Source: an uncultured Chitinophaga sp.
GTDB taxonomy: Bacteria; Bacteroidota; Bacteroidia; Cytophagales; Cyclobacteriaceae
Length of the DNA stretch: 64,000 nt
Assembly (NCBI GenBank): GCA_902168205.1
Contig: CABHOK010000018.1
Coordinates: forward strand, 268,478-332,477
Direction of reading: 5' to 3'
The notes beneath the pieces are model-generated. The model did no database searches. It saw only the letters and a list, made by a program, of their open reading frames with translations, and was not told the DNA's origin. The position numbers and the translations under genes were made by a program. Below, one piece after another: positions 25,986-33,471 of this stretch; within the stretch, counting starts at the first letter, position 1, and every line of letters starts with the position of its first letter.

Positions 25986-26048
25986 CTGTTCCAACATCAA
26001 TAAACGAACTAGCCCTTACTGGTTGTATTCAATGATTTACTCAATTGT

Positions 26049-26101
26049 GATGTAGTATTGATGTAGTCGTTTTCTTTCTGCTGAGACAGTTTTGATGTAG
26101 T
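26049..26101 (+). promoter_or_regulatory. Three direct repeats of GATGTAGT upstream of the GH16 gene
   Basis: GATGTAGT occurs at 26049, 26060 and 26094. The spacings are 11 and 34 bp, close to one and three turns of the helix, so a regulator bound to the copies would sit on one face. The context is (A)TTGTGATGTAGT, TTGATGTAGT, TTTGATGTAGT. Together with the palindrome at 26143 this fills most of the 318-bp gene-free stretch 25873-26190. Confidence 0.45.
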
Positions 26102-26142
26102 CTGTTAATTGACTTGCCCGGCTGTATTTGTTCATTTTTGGA

Positions 26143-26164
26143 TTAACACAAACGTTTGTGTTAA
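26143..26164. promoter_or_regulatory. Perfect 22-bp palindrome, LacI-family operator
   Basis: The half-site TTAACACAAAC is followed immediately by its exact complement. A CG centre flanked by AAA/TTT is the hallmark of LacI/GalR-family operators. It lies 26 bp before the GH16 start codon and downstream of a near-consensus -7 element (TGTATTTG, 26123-26130), the position expected for repression. No LacI-type gene is in the window. Confidence 0.7.
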
Positions 26165-26190
26165 GAGTTCAACCAGTAAACCCAAAATGT

Positions 26191-28815
26191 ATGAACAGCA
26201 ATTACAGAACGATACACCTGCGAAAGGTGTGGCTACTTTTAATGGCTTGCCTGGCCTCGGCAACACTATATGCTCAGACACTGGTCTGGGAAGATAACTT
26301 TGACGGCCCTTCCATCGATGGTAACAAATGGACCTTTGACTTTGGCGATGGCTGCGAGCGCGGCTTATGCGGCTGGGGCAACAGCGAGTTACAATACTAT
26401 ACCAGTCGCACTGATAACGCGCGTATTGAGAATGGAAACCTGGTGATTGAAGCCAAGCGTGAAAATTTTCAGACACGTGAATTTACTTCTGCACGTCTCA
26501 AGTCAGAAGGTCGCATGCATTTTAAGTACGGTACACTTGAAGCACGAATTAAGGTACCGAATCTCGCGAACGGCTTGTGGCCGGCATACTGGATGTTGGG
26601 CACTACAGGCAATTGGCCTGCCAACGGAGAGATTGATATGATGGAGATGGGATCAGCTGCTGCTATAGCTGCTGGTGTTACAAACCGGAGAGCCGGTGCT
26701 GCCGTGCATTGGGATTACCAGGGATCGCAAGCTGACTTCGGTGAAGACTATACCAGTGCAACGGATCTTACCACAGGCTATCATATCTATAAACTCACGT
26801 GGGATTCACAATTCATCCGTGTCTTCATCGACAACATTGAGTTCTTTGACTTCGCTATATCGGATATAGCGGGAGGCTCGCTGGAAGAATTTCATATACC
26901 ACACTATCTGATCCTTAACCTCGCTGTGGGCGGAACCTATACAGGTGTGATGTCTGCGGCTGGTATAACTGCGCCACTGCCGGGAAAAATGGAGATTGAC
27001 TATATACGCTTATACCAGAACAGCGGAAGCACGTTATACCTGGGAAGCGCGAATGCTCAATCCGGAACCTTTGGTGTATATACGGAAAATACTCCGGTGA
27101 ATAACCAGCTAACGTACGGGGTAGACGCCAATTTATACCTTTGGAATAATCTTACTCCCATATCAGCGACTCCGTACGAAGGCAGCCAGGTAATGGCGTA
27201 TCGTGCCAATGCAGGTGCGTGGTTTGGACTTGGTGTTGCTACTGACTATAAGAACATGAGCAGCTTTGCCGGTGGTCATCTTAAATTCCACATGAAGACC
27301 TCATCAACCGCTACATTTAAAGTCGGCATCAGTACAGCTTTTGGTGATAGCTGGATTGACTTTGTGAATGGCGGACAGCAGTATGGACTGGTTCGCGATG
27401 GTAACTGGCATGAAGTATCTATACCCTTCAGTGCCTTTTATAATCTTGATCTATACTCCGTCAAGCAGATGTTTATGGTAGTGGCCGATCCGCCTGCTGC
27501 CAACGTAGATATATTTATCGACAATATATACTATAGTGGTGGTGCTGTTACGAATACACCGCCTACTGTGTCGATGACATCACCAACTGCCGGTGCAACT
27601 TTTATACAAGGACAGTCTATTACGATAAACGCAACCGCAGCTGATGCCAACGGCTCGGTAAGCAAAGTCGAATTTTATGCCGATGGCGTAAAGCTGGGTG
27701 AAGATACATCATCCCCCTATACCTATACATGGACAGGTGCTACACCAGGTACCAAAGTACTCACGGCAAAAGTAACGGATAATGGTAACGCAACCACTAC
27801 ATCATCTTCTGTTTCCATTACGGTAAATGCGGCAGCGACCAATCTTGCGTTGAATAAAACAGTTACTGTATCATCGACAGAGAACGCTACATTAACCGGA
27901 GCAGCCGCAGTGGACGGCAATGGCACTACACGGTGGTCAAGTGCATTCAGTGATCCGCAGTGGATCTATGTTGATCTTGGAGCAACCTATAATATCAACC
28001 GTGTAAAAGTTACCTGGGAGGCAGCATACGGTAAAGATTACCAGGTACAGGTGTCGTCTAATGCTTCTTCATGGACATCGATAAAAACAATTACCAATAA
28101 CACAGCACTGGTAAACGATCACACCGGCCTGAGTGGCAGTGGGCGTTATGTTCGCGTCAATGGTACCGCGCGGGGCACAGCATACGGTTATTCTATCTAT
28201 GAGCTCGAGGTATATGGAACACCGGGTACCAGCAGCACCGCATGCACCGGTACTGCAGCGAATGGTGATTACCGCTATGAAGTATCTACATCAGGCGGCA
28301 ATGTTAATTGGAAATTTATACCGCTGTCTCCAATACAGGGAAGTACACTTTCCATCATCTATGTAAAAGTAGGCAGTGGTGGTTATGCAGGATACCCGAT
28401 GACGCAATCGGGCAGCGACTTTACTTTCTCACAGGCACAAAGCAATGGCAGTGCGCTTACATTTTACTTTACCTATCGCGTGGGCAATACCACTACAGAA
28501 CGTAACTCCAGTGCCAATCCGCATAGCTATACCGTTGGAACAACTTGTTCCGGAGCGAGAACTGCGGCACCGGAAACATTCGCAGCAGAATCGGAATCTC
28601 CGATTGAAATTTTCCCGAACCCAGTGAAGCATGAGTTACGGGTGAAAGGTGTAAGCGAAGCGCCTATAAAAATTACAGATGTTGCCGGTAAGGAAATTCT
28701 CAACGGTGAACTGAAGGCCGGGGCGATTGAAGTATCATCAATACCATCGGGTATATATATAGCAATCATTCGCAGTAATCGAGGTATGGCTGTGAAAAGG
28801 TTTTTGAAACAGTAG
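26191..28815 (+). CDS. Secreted multidomain GH16 beta-glucanase with CBMs and T9SS sorting domain
   Basis: The start at 26191 gives a signal peptide ending ...LASATLYAQ; an upstream start would run through the operator. About 874 residues. Order: GH16 catalytic domain (about 30-280) with the ExDxxE motif E147-I-D149-M-M-E152; a beta-sandwich carbohydrate-binding-like module (about 280-450); an Ig-like domain (PPTVSMTSPTAGATF, about 455-545); an F5/8 type C module (NLALNKTVTVSS, about 549-675); a CBM56-like beta-1,3-glucan-binding module (about 683-785); and a type IX secretion C-terminal domain (IEIFPNPV to the end, from about 803). It should be a laminarinase-type enzyme secreted to or released from the cell surface. 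Confidence 0.93.
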   Translation: MNSNYRTIHLRKVWLLLMACLASATLYAQTLVWEDNFDGPSIDGNKWTFDFGDGCERGLCGWGNSELQYYTSRTDNARIENGNLVIEAKRENFQTREFTSARLKSEGRMHFKYGTLEARIKVPNLANGLWPAYWMLGTTGNWPANGEIDMMEMGSAAAIAAGVTNRRAGAAVHWDYQGSQADFGEDYTSATDLTTGYHIYKLTWDSQFIRVFIDNIEFFDFAISDIAGGSLEEFHIPHYLILNLAVGGTYTGVMSAAGITAPLPGKMEIDYIRLYQNSGSTLYLGSANAQSGTFGVYTENTPVNNQLTYGVDANLYLWNNLTPISATPYEGSQVMAYRANAGAWFGLGVATDYKNMSSFAGGHLKFHMKTSSTATFKVGISTAFGDSWIDFVNGGQQYGLVRDGNWHEVSIPFSAFYNLDLYSVKQMFMVVADPPAANVDIFIDNIYYSGGAVTNTPPTVSMTSPTAGATFIQGQSITINATAADANGSVSKVEFYADGVKLGEDTSSPYTYTWTGATPGTKVLTAKVTDNGNATTTSSSVSITVNAAATNLALNKTVTVSSTENATLTGAAAVDGNGTTRWSSAFSDPQWIYVDLGATYNINRVKVTWEAAYGKDYQVQVSSNASSWTSIKTITNNTALVNDHTGLSGSGRYVRVNGTARGTAYGYSIYELEVYGTPGTSSTACTGTAANGDYRYEVSTSGGNVNWKFIPLSPIQGSTLSIIYVKVGSGGYAGYPMTQSGSDFTFSQAQSNGSALTFYFTYRVGNTTTERNSSANPHSYTVGTTCSGARTAAPETFAAESESPIEIFPNPVKHELRVKGVSEAPIKITDVAGKEILNGELKAGAIEVSSIPSGIYIAIIRSNRGMAVKRFLKQ

Positions 28816-28838
28816 TCATACTGTCGTTGTATATATGT

Positions 28839-28870
28839 AAAGAGTAAGAAGGCATGCCTTCTTACTCTTT
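28839..28870. terminator. Perfect 32-bp palindrome / terminator after GH16
   Basis: AAAGAGTAAGAAGGCA (28839-28854) is followed at once by its exact complement and then by TTG and a T-run. It contains the AGTAAGAAG word of the heptad repeats, suggesting the repeat family also supplies terminators. Confidence 0.75.
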
Positions 28871-29003
28871 TTGTTTTTAGAACAATGGCAGATGCCGGAG
28901 AGGAGCACGGGGCGGTGGTCGCCCGGACGCTCGCGTCATAGAACTAAATCGGAAATGGAATTGTATTATTGCAGGATCAAAGGCATTTTAAAACGTACAC
29001 AAC

Positions 29004-29717
29004 ATGCATGTATTACAAAAAATAGGTCTGACGATTCTGGCAATGACGATTCTGCTGTCAGCAGTTCATGCTCAGGACAAGCAACAGCTTTCGGTCGATG
29101 AGTTTGAGACAAAGCTTAATCAAACGCCCGAAAGTCAGTTGGTAGATGTGCGGACTCCGGAAGAGTTTAGGAAGAATCATATTAAGGGAGCGTTTAACAT
29201 CAATATCAACAGTGACGAATTTGAGAAGCAGGTGGCTGCGCTTGATAAAACAAAACCGATTCTGGTCTACTGTCTCTCCGGAGGAAGAAGTGCGAAGGCT
29301 GCCGCGTATATGCGTAAGCAAGGTTTTAGCAAGGTATATGAAATGGATGGCGGTATGATGCAGTGGACCGCGCAGAATAAACCATTTGAGGCCAGCGAAA
29401 AATCTTTACCGGGCATGTCGGAAGCAGACTTCGGGAAGAATGTAGATACCGATAAAATTGTATTGGTGGATTTTTATGCAAAGTGGTGTGCTCCCTGCAA
29501 GAAGATGGCTCCCTGGCTGGAGGAATTAGTCACGCAATACCCTGACCAGGTAACGCTGCTCAAGATCAACGTTGATGAAAATTCAGTGCTGGTAAAGAAG
29601 ATGAAGGTAGATGCACTGCCAACGCTGCAGCTATACAAAAAGGGTAAAAAGGTATGGTCGAAAACCGGACTTGCCGAGAAGAAGGAATTAGAAGAGAAGA
29701 TAAAAGAAAACTTATAG
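29004..29717 (+). CDS. Rhodanese-thioredoxin fusion protein, exported
   Basis: This 237-residue protein has a signal peptide ending ...LSAVHAQ. It carries a rhodanese domain (about 28-125) with the catalytic loop YCLSGGRS (C90), then a thioredoxin domain (about 135-237) with WCAPC (C162, C165) and the cis-proline in VDALPTLQLYKKG. Exported rhodanese-thioredoxin fusions probably handle sulfane sulfur or disulfides in the periplasm. It is a single gene bounded by terminators. Confidence 0.93.
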   Translation: MHVLQKIGLTILAMTILLSAVHAQDKQQLSVDEFETKLNQTPESQLVDVRTPEEFRKNHIKGAFNININSDEFEKQVAALDKTKPILVYCLSGGRSAKAAAYMRKQGFSKVYEMDGGMMQWTAQNKPFEASEKSLPGMSEADFGKNVDTDKIVLVDFYAKWCAPCKKMAPWLEELVTQYPDQVTLLKINVDENSVLVKKMKVDALPTLQLYKKGKKVWSKTGLAEKKELEEKIKENL

Positions 29718-29755
29718 TATATCTCTCCGGCAAATCTGTCGGAGAGATATATACT
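29716..29755. terminator. Bidirectional terminator-like hairpin
   Basis: AGTATATCTCTCCG (29716-29729) pairs with CGGAGAGATATATACT (29740-29755) with a 2-nt bulge. It lies between the convergent thioredoxin and serine hydrolase genes, beginning at the stop codon of the first. Confidence 0.75.
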
Positions 29756-29760
29756 ATATC

Positions 29761-31026
29761 TTAATCTGCAAAGCTCTGGTAGGTGAGCGTTTTGAATTTA
29801 TCACCAATGGCCCAGTGCGCGCTGTTATATACATTGGTAAAGATGAGTCCGATCAGCTTCTCTTTTGGATCAGCCCAGTAATGTGTGTTGAAAGCTCCTC
29901 CCCACGAGAACGACCCCAACGATACGATAGACTGGTAATCATTCTCAACAGTTTCCAGTCCGAACCCCAAACCTACATGCGAGCCGTTAATATGTTGATC
30001 AGTTAACATCAGCTCAATAGTTTTACGACTGAGTATCCGAACGCCATTATACTGTCCGTTGTTCAGGAACATCTGCAGAAATTTAGCATAGTCCTCAACC
30101 GTTGAAGAAAGACCAGCGCCTCCTGAGAAATAAGTTCCTGCTGTATTCGGATAGTCAGGATCAACATTGTCGTAAGCTTTTGCCTGAGGCTTTACAATCT
30201 TGCCATCTTTATCCGTATATAATGTAACGAGACGACTGTGTTTTTCTTTCGGCAAATAGAAATATGTATCCTTCATGCCGAGCGGGTCGAAAACGCGTTT
30301 CTTCAGAAATTCATCGAACGGCATTCCGGACCAGACTTCCACCAGGTATCCCAGCAGATCGTTGTTTAATCCATAGGTCCACTTCTCTCCCGGGTTGTGT
30401 CTCAACGGAAGTTTTCCGAGTATGCGCATCTTTTCTCCGAGTATAGCATTGTTGTTTCCTATACCACTGGGTACACCGGCCTTTGCATATATAGCTCTGA
30501 ACTCGCTGCTTCCGATAGCGGCATAGTCAATACCGGAAGAGTGCGTGAACAGCTGACGAATTGTTACTTCACTTTTGGCTGGCTCCGTAGTATAGCTGCT
30601 GTCTTTCGGGTTAAAGGTTTTTAATACCGTGGGATTTTTAAATTCCGGTATATACTTTGAAACCGGGTCGTCCAGCAAAAACTTGCCCTCTTCAAAAAGT
30701 ATAAGTGCTGCCAGTGCTGTAACCGCTTTACTCTGCGATGCAATTCTGAAGATGTTATCTTTCTTTAAAGGTGTTTTTGTTTCTACATCGCTATAACCAT
30801 ACGCTTTGTGGTATACAATTTTGCCATTGCGTACAATCAACACAACAGCACCTGGTATCGACTGGTTGGCTACATATTCATTAACCACCTTATCGATTCG
30901 GGATAGCCGGTCCGTTGCGAAACCAACTTCTTCGGGCTTTGAGACAGGTGTAAGTGTTTTTAGTTGTGAAACGGCTGATGAGGAAATAAAACAAAATAGT
31001 ATTCCCGCAAGGAAAGTATTGCGCAT
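29761..31026 (-). CDS. Serine hydrolase, beta-lactamase class C / esterase family
   Basis: This 421-residue protein has a signal peptide (about 1-20). The SxxK catalytic tetrad S97-Q-S-K100 (RIASQSKAVT) is followed by a YGLN segment near 218-221, standing for the YxN motif, and a C-terminal SWGGAFNTHYWADPKEKL region of this family. Members range from true class C beta-lactamases to esterases and D-amino-acid peptidases. The sequence does not allow a substrate call; resistance should not be assumed. Periplasmic. A single gene. Confidence 0.9.
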   Translation of the reverse strand: MRNTFLAGILFCFISSSAVSQLKTLTPVSKPEEVGFATDRLSRIDKVVNEYVANQSIPGAVVLIVRNGKIVYHKAYGYSDVETKTPLKKDNIFRIASQSKAVTALAALILFEEGKFLLDDPVSKYIPEFKNPTVLKTFNPKDSSYTTEPAKSEVTIRQLFTHSSGIDYAAIGSSEFRAIYAKAGVPSGIGNNNAILGEKMRILGKLPLRHNPGEKWTYGLNNDLLGYLVEVWSGMPFDEFLKKRVFDPLGMKDTYFYLPKEKHSRLVTLYTDKDGKIVKPQAKAYDNVDPDYPNTAGTYFSGGAGLSSTVEDYAKFLQMFLNNGQYNGVRILSRKTIELMLTDQHINGSHVGLGFGLETVENDYQSIVSLGSFSWGGAFNTHYWADPKEKLIGLIFTNVYNSAHWAIGDKFKTLTYQSFAD

Positions 31027-31073
31027 GGTTGTTTGTAAAATGGTTTAGTACGACAGCAAATATAAAGAAGCCG

Positions 31074-31643
31074 TTACACTTTTACGTGTGCCCAGTTCTC
31101 TCCGATTTTGATGCGGTGTATTTGCATATCGGAAACCCGGAAGCGCTTGGCAAGTGCTTTCAAAGTTGGTTGCTTCTTCGATTTGAAGAGCGCTACTTTT
31201 ATCTGCTTCACTTTGTCTTGTGTAAGCTTCGGTCCTTCATCAGGGTTGAGGCGCTGCAGTACATTGGGGTCGCGCTTGGCATGCTCGATTTGTGCTTCGT
31301 GGTTAACCCACTTCAGGTTGGTTGCTTTGTTATTGTCTTTGCGGTGATCAACATGAATAACAAACGCATTCTTGTTGCTGGTGGGCTTATTAAAGTACTC
31401 TGCCACAAGCCGGTGTATATAGTAATTCTGGCGGGTGTCTTCACGACCAATGGTTATACTTGGGTAGCCCTGCGTTAAACGCGGTTTCAATATATACCCG
31501 TCTTCAATTTCTTTTTTAAAGCTAACGATGCGGCCTTTGTCAGACACAGCATAACGCTTGGTTGATGTTCCTTTTTTCAGTTTTAGTTCTTTCCAGTTTT
31601 CTCCCGGCAGGAGTTTCAGTTTGCTTTTTTGTAGTGTAGCCAT
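31074..31643 (-). CDS. NUMOD4/HNH endonuclease-like protein with C-terminal helix-turn-helix
   Basis: This 189-residue protein has a NUMOD4-type N-terminus (GENWKELKLKKGTSTKRYAVSDKGRIVSF), an HNH core (YYIHRLVAEYFN ... HVDHRKDNNKATNLKWV) and a C-terminal helix-turn-helix (LTQDKVKQIKVAL ... LAKRFRVSDMQIHRIKIGENW). The architecture is that of phage and homing-type endonucleases. No intron or intein is visible around it. It may be a free-standing endonuclease or a domesticated DNA-binding protein. Confidence 0.85.
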   Translation of the reverse strand: MATLQKSKLKLLPGENWKELKLKKGTSTKRYAVSDKGRIVSFKKEIEDGYILKPRLTQGYPSITIGREDTRQNYYIHRLVAEYFNKPTSNKNAFVIHVDHRKDNNKATNLKWVNHEAQIEHAKRDPNVLQRLNPDEGPKLTQDKVKQIKVALFKSKKQPTLKALAKRFRVSDMQIHRIKIGENWAHVKV

Positions 31644-32464
31644 AAGTTTAAAGGTAAAGGGTTCAGAGTTAAGGGTCAGGCGTGAAGATGCCCTGTGGGT
31701 ATAGTCACACCGTTGCGGTTCTGGTTTCCTATACTATAGCGTTTAGCCATCGGTATAGAAACCACGTTTACCATGGCATGGGAACCTGGGTATAGAATGT
31801 CTCCACCGGCTTCCGCTGCTATAGCTTTTTCAAGCATGCTTCCTATCTGTATATACCCTGGGTATAACGTAGTGGCTGCTGCTCGCAGTCCATGCATGCT
31901 AAAGGGCAATATTCCCTTCCGATAGATTTTACGATAAGTCTTAAGAATGTAGTCAGGCATTACACAACTTAATGACAACGGTATATCCATCATATTGCCT
32001 GCTGACAACTGGCAATACCAATTTATTCCACAGGGAGTATCAGGATCAGGATACTGGAGCATCTTTGATTACATCTAAGCTTTTCACCGTCTGACACCAA
32101 AAAAAGGGGGGTAACTGAAGATTTATTTGATTTACAGACAATGAATGTTATTAAAGTAAATATTATTTTTTGTAAGGGGCAAGACTTTAACCAAAAAGGT
32201 GTCCGGTTTTTTTCAAAACAGATCATACCATCAAAGCTATAGCCACCCCGTGTTGTGTAGTTGCGATTCTTTGCAAACCCTTTAATAGAGCTGTCTTCCG
32301 CTTGCTGTGCCTCCCTATAGTTATAAAAGTTACCCTGGAAACGAAGGGTATAGGTGGCTTTCATGTAGGTTTATGTAGGTATACAAGGCTGTTTTCGTAG
32401 CCTATAGATGATTTTTGTTGTAGTTATGTATATCTATACCTGATTATGTGGTATATTATATGAG
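31644..32464. other. 820-nt stretch with no credible gene
   Basis: Two overlapping minus-strand frames exist (31676-32062 and 32023-32364) but neither has a recognisable domain, signal or family look, and they overlap out of frame. A short stretch HGLRAAATTL recalls tyrosine recombinases but the flanking residues do not fit. The region contains a homopolymer patch (A7 then G6 near 32100). It may be the remains of decayed genes beside the HNH gene. Confidence 0.4.
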
Positions 32465-32830
32465 TCAGAAGTCTTTTTTATGAACAAGCAGGTAATAATC
32501 TTTTTCAATAGCCAGGTATCCTTGTTCGTAACAGTAAAAGTATTGCGCTCCCTCGCGCGTTTTGTAAACACTGGTGAAGAAGTTAAAGTCAAAGCCTCTG
32601 GCGTTTAGCCTCTCTTTACTTACTCTACTTTTGCCATCCGGGTTAAGGTCTAACAGGATGCGTCTGTTCTTGCGTAGTATATTATTGACGTTACGCATCA
32701 GATTGGTGTCATCACTGTTAAGCTTGTTGTTAAAGGAACTCCGGCATTGATCAGAGCAAAACTTTTTATCAACCCTGCCTTTGATGGCAGTACCACATTC
32801 AATGCACTTCTTTTCAACTATACCTGGCAT
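32465..32830 (-). CDS. Small zinc-ribbon protein
   Basis: This 121-residue protein starts with a treble-clef style zinc site: CIECG near residues 9-13 and FCSDQCR near 24-30, four cysteines in all. The remainder (LRKNRRILLDLNPDGKSRVSKERL and FDFNFFTSVYKTREGAQYFYCYEQGYLAI) is a conserved-looking domain that I cannot name. It may bind DNA or act as an adaptor. It is divergent from ssb across a 160-bp gap. Confidence 0.75.
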   Translation of the reverse strand: MPGIVEKKCIECGTAIKGRVDKKFCSDQCRSSFNNKLNSDDTNLMRNVNNILRKNRRILLDLNPDGKSRVSKERLNARGFDFNFFTSVYKTREGAQYFYCYEQGYLAIEKDYYLLVHKKDF

Positions 32831-32896
32831 ATAACTATCCGTTTACAAACGGCTACAAACGAAAGTAAGCGAAAGTATCCGTTTTTCATACGACTA

Positions 32897-32904
32897 TAAA
32901 TTTG
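32897..32904 (+). promoter_or_regulatory. -7 element (TAAATTTG) upstream of ssb
   Basis: TAAATTTG matches TAnnTTTG exactly, 87 bp before the ssb start. No clear -33 TTG is seen. Upstream, the word CGAAAGTA occurs twice (at about 32859 and 32870), of unknown role. Confidence 0.35.
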
Positions 32905-32990
32905 TTTAGCTCCCAACTTTGCATCATCAATCACCAACGAAGTGGTTCGATAAAATACTAGCTAACGCAACAATAAATATAAATACATAT

Positions 32991-33326
32991 ATGGCAAACT
33001 TACGCAACAGTGTACAACTCATCGGTCGTCTGGGTAAAGATCCAGAGGTAAAAACATTCGACACCGGTAAAAAACTGGCAACTTTTTCAATTGCTACGAA
33101 TAGTACATACCGTAATCAGAAAGGAGAGAAGGTAGAGGAGACGCAATGGCATAGCCTCGTTCTGTGGGATAACCTCGCAGATATAGCTGCCCAATATCTA
33201 AAGAAAGGAAACGAGATCGCTATAGAAGGTAAACTGGTGCATCGCACGTATGAAACATCCACCGGAGAGAAACGCTATATCACCGAGATCAGCGTGAATG
33301 ATATGGTAATGTTAAGTGGAAAATAA
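32991..33326 (+). CDS. ssb: Single-stranded DNA-binding protein, short form
   Basis: The start at 32991 (MANLRNSVQLIGRLGKDPEV) is the canonical SSB N-terminus; the longer upstream frame is rejected. The OB fold is complete: FSIATNSTYRNQKGEKVEETQWHSLVLWDNLAD, YLKKGNEIAIEGKLVHRTYE, YITEISVNDMVML. The protein ends at 111 residues, right after the OB fold. The linker and acidic DDDIPF-type tail that recruits repair proteins are absent. It is likely an accessory SSB paralogue. Confidence 0.92.
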   Translation: MANLRNSVQLIGRLGKDPEVKTFDTGKKLATFSIATNSTYRNQKGEKVEETQWHSLVLWDNLADIAAQYLKKGNEIAIEGKLVHRTYETSTGEKRYITEISVNDMVMLSGK

Positions 33327-33327
33327 G

Positions 33328-33390
33328 AATAGAAGTTAAGGAGATTAAAAAGTTAGCTGTTAGTTATCGTTAGCCTGTAAACGTTAGCCT
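33328..33390. repeat. 7-nt periodic intergenic repeat (GTTAGCN type)
   Basis: GTTAGCT (33352), GTTAGTT (33359), GTTAGCC (33369) and GTTAGCC (33383) follow one another, mostly in 7- or 14-nt steps, preceded by AGAAGTTAAGGAG. The organisation resembles the repeats at 22780 and 25916, with a different unit. Confidence 0.45.
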
Positions 33391-33413
33391 TCGTGTTGTG
33401 CTACTCTAAAATT

Positions 33414-33445
33414 AGCCTGGCTCTTGTGGTGCCAGGCTTCTTAGG
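33414..33445 (+). terminator. Terminator hairpin after ssb
   Basis: AGCCTGGC (33414-33421) pairs exactly with GCCAGGCT (33431-33438) around a 9-nt loop, followed by TCTT. It serves the ssb transcript or the convergent gene at 33472. Confidence 0.7.
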
Positions 33446-33471
33446 ATATTTATAGCGAAGGTATATATAGC

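Noticed and set aside
18723..28815. A polysaccharide utilisation locus including GH30 and GH16
   Set aside because: No SusC/SusD pair or sugar regulator lies between them, and unrelated genes on both strands separate them.
29761..31026. Calling the serine hydrolase a beta-lactamase resistance gene
   Set aside because: The fold is shared with esterases and peptidases and the YxN and KTG-like positions are not typical of class C enzymes.
31676..32062. Frame with HGLRAAATTL resembling the catalytic segment of a tyrosine recombinase
   Set aside because: The residues before and after do not carry the other R, K, HxxR and Y landmarks, and the frame overlaps another implausible frame.
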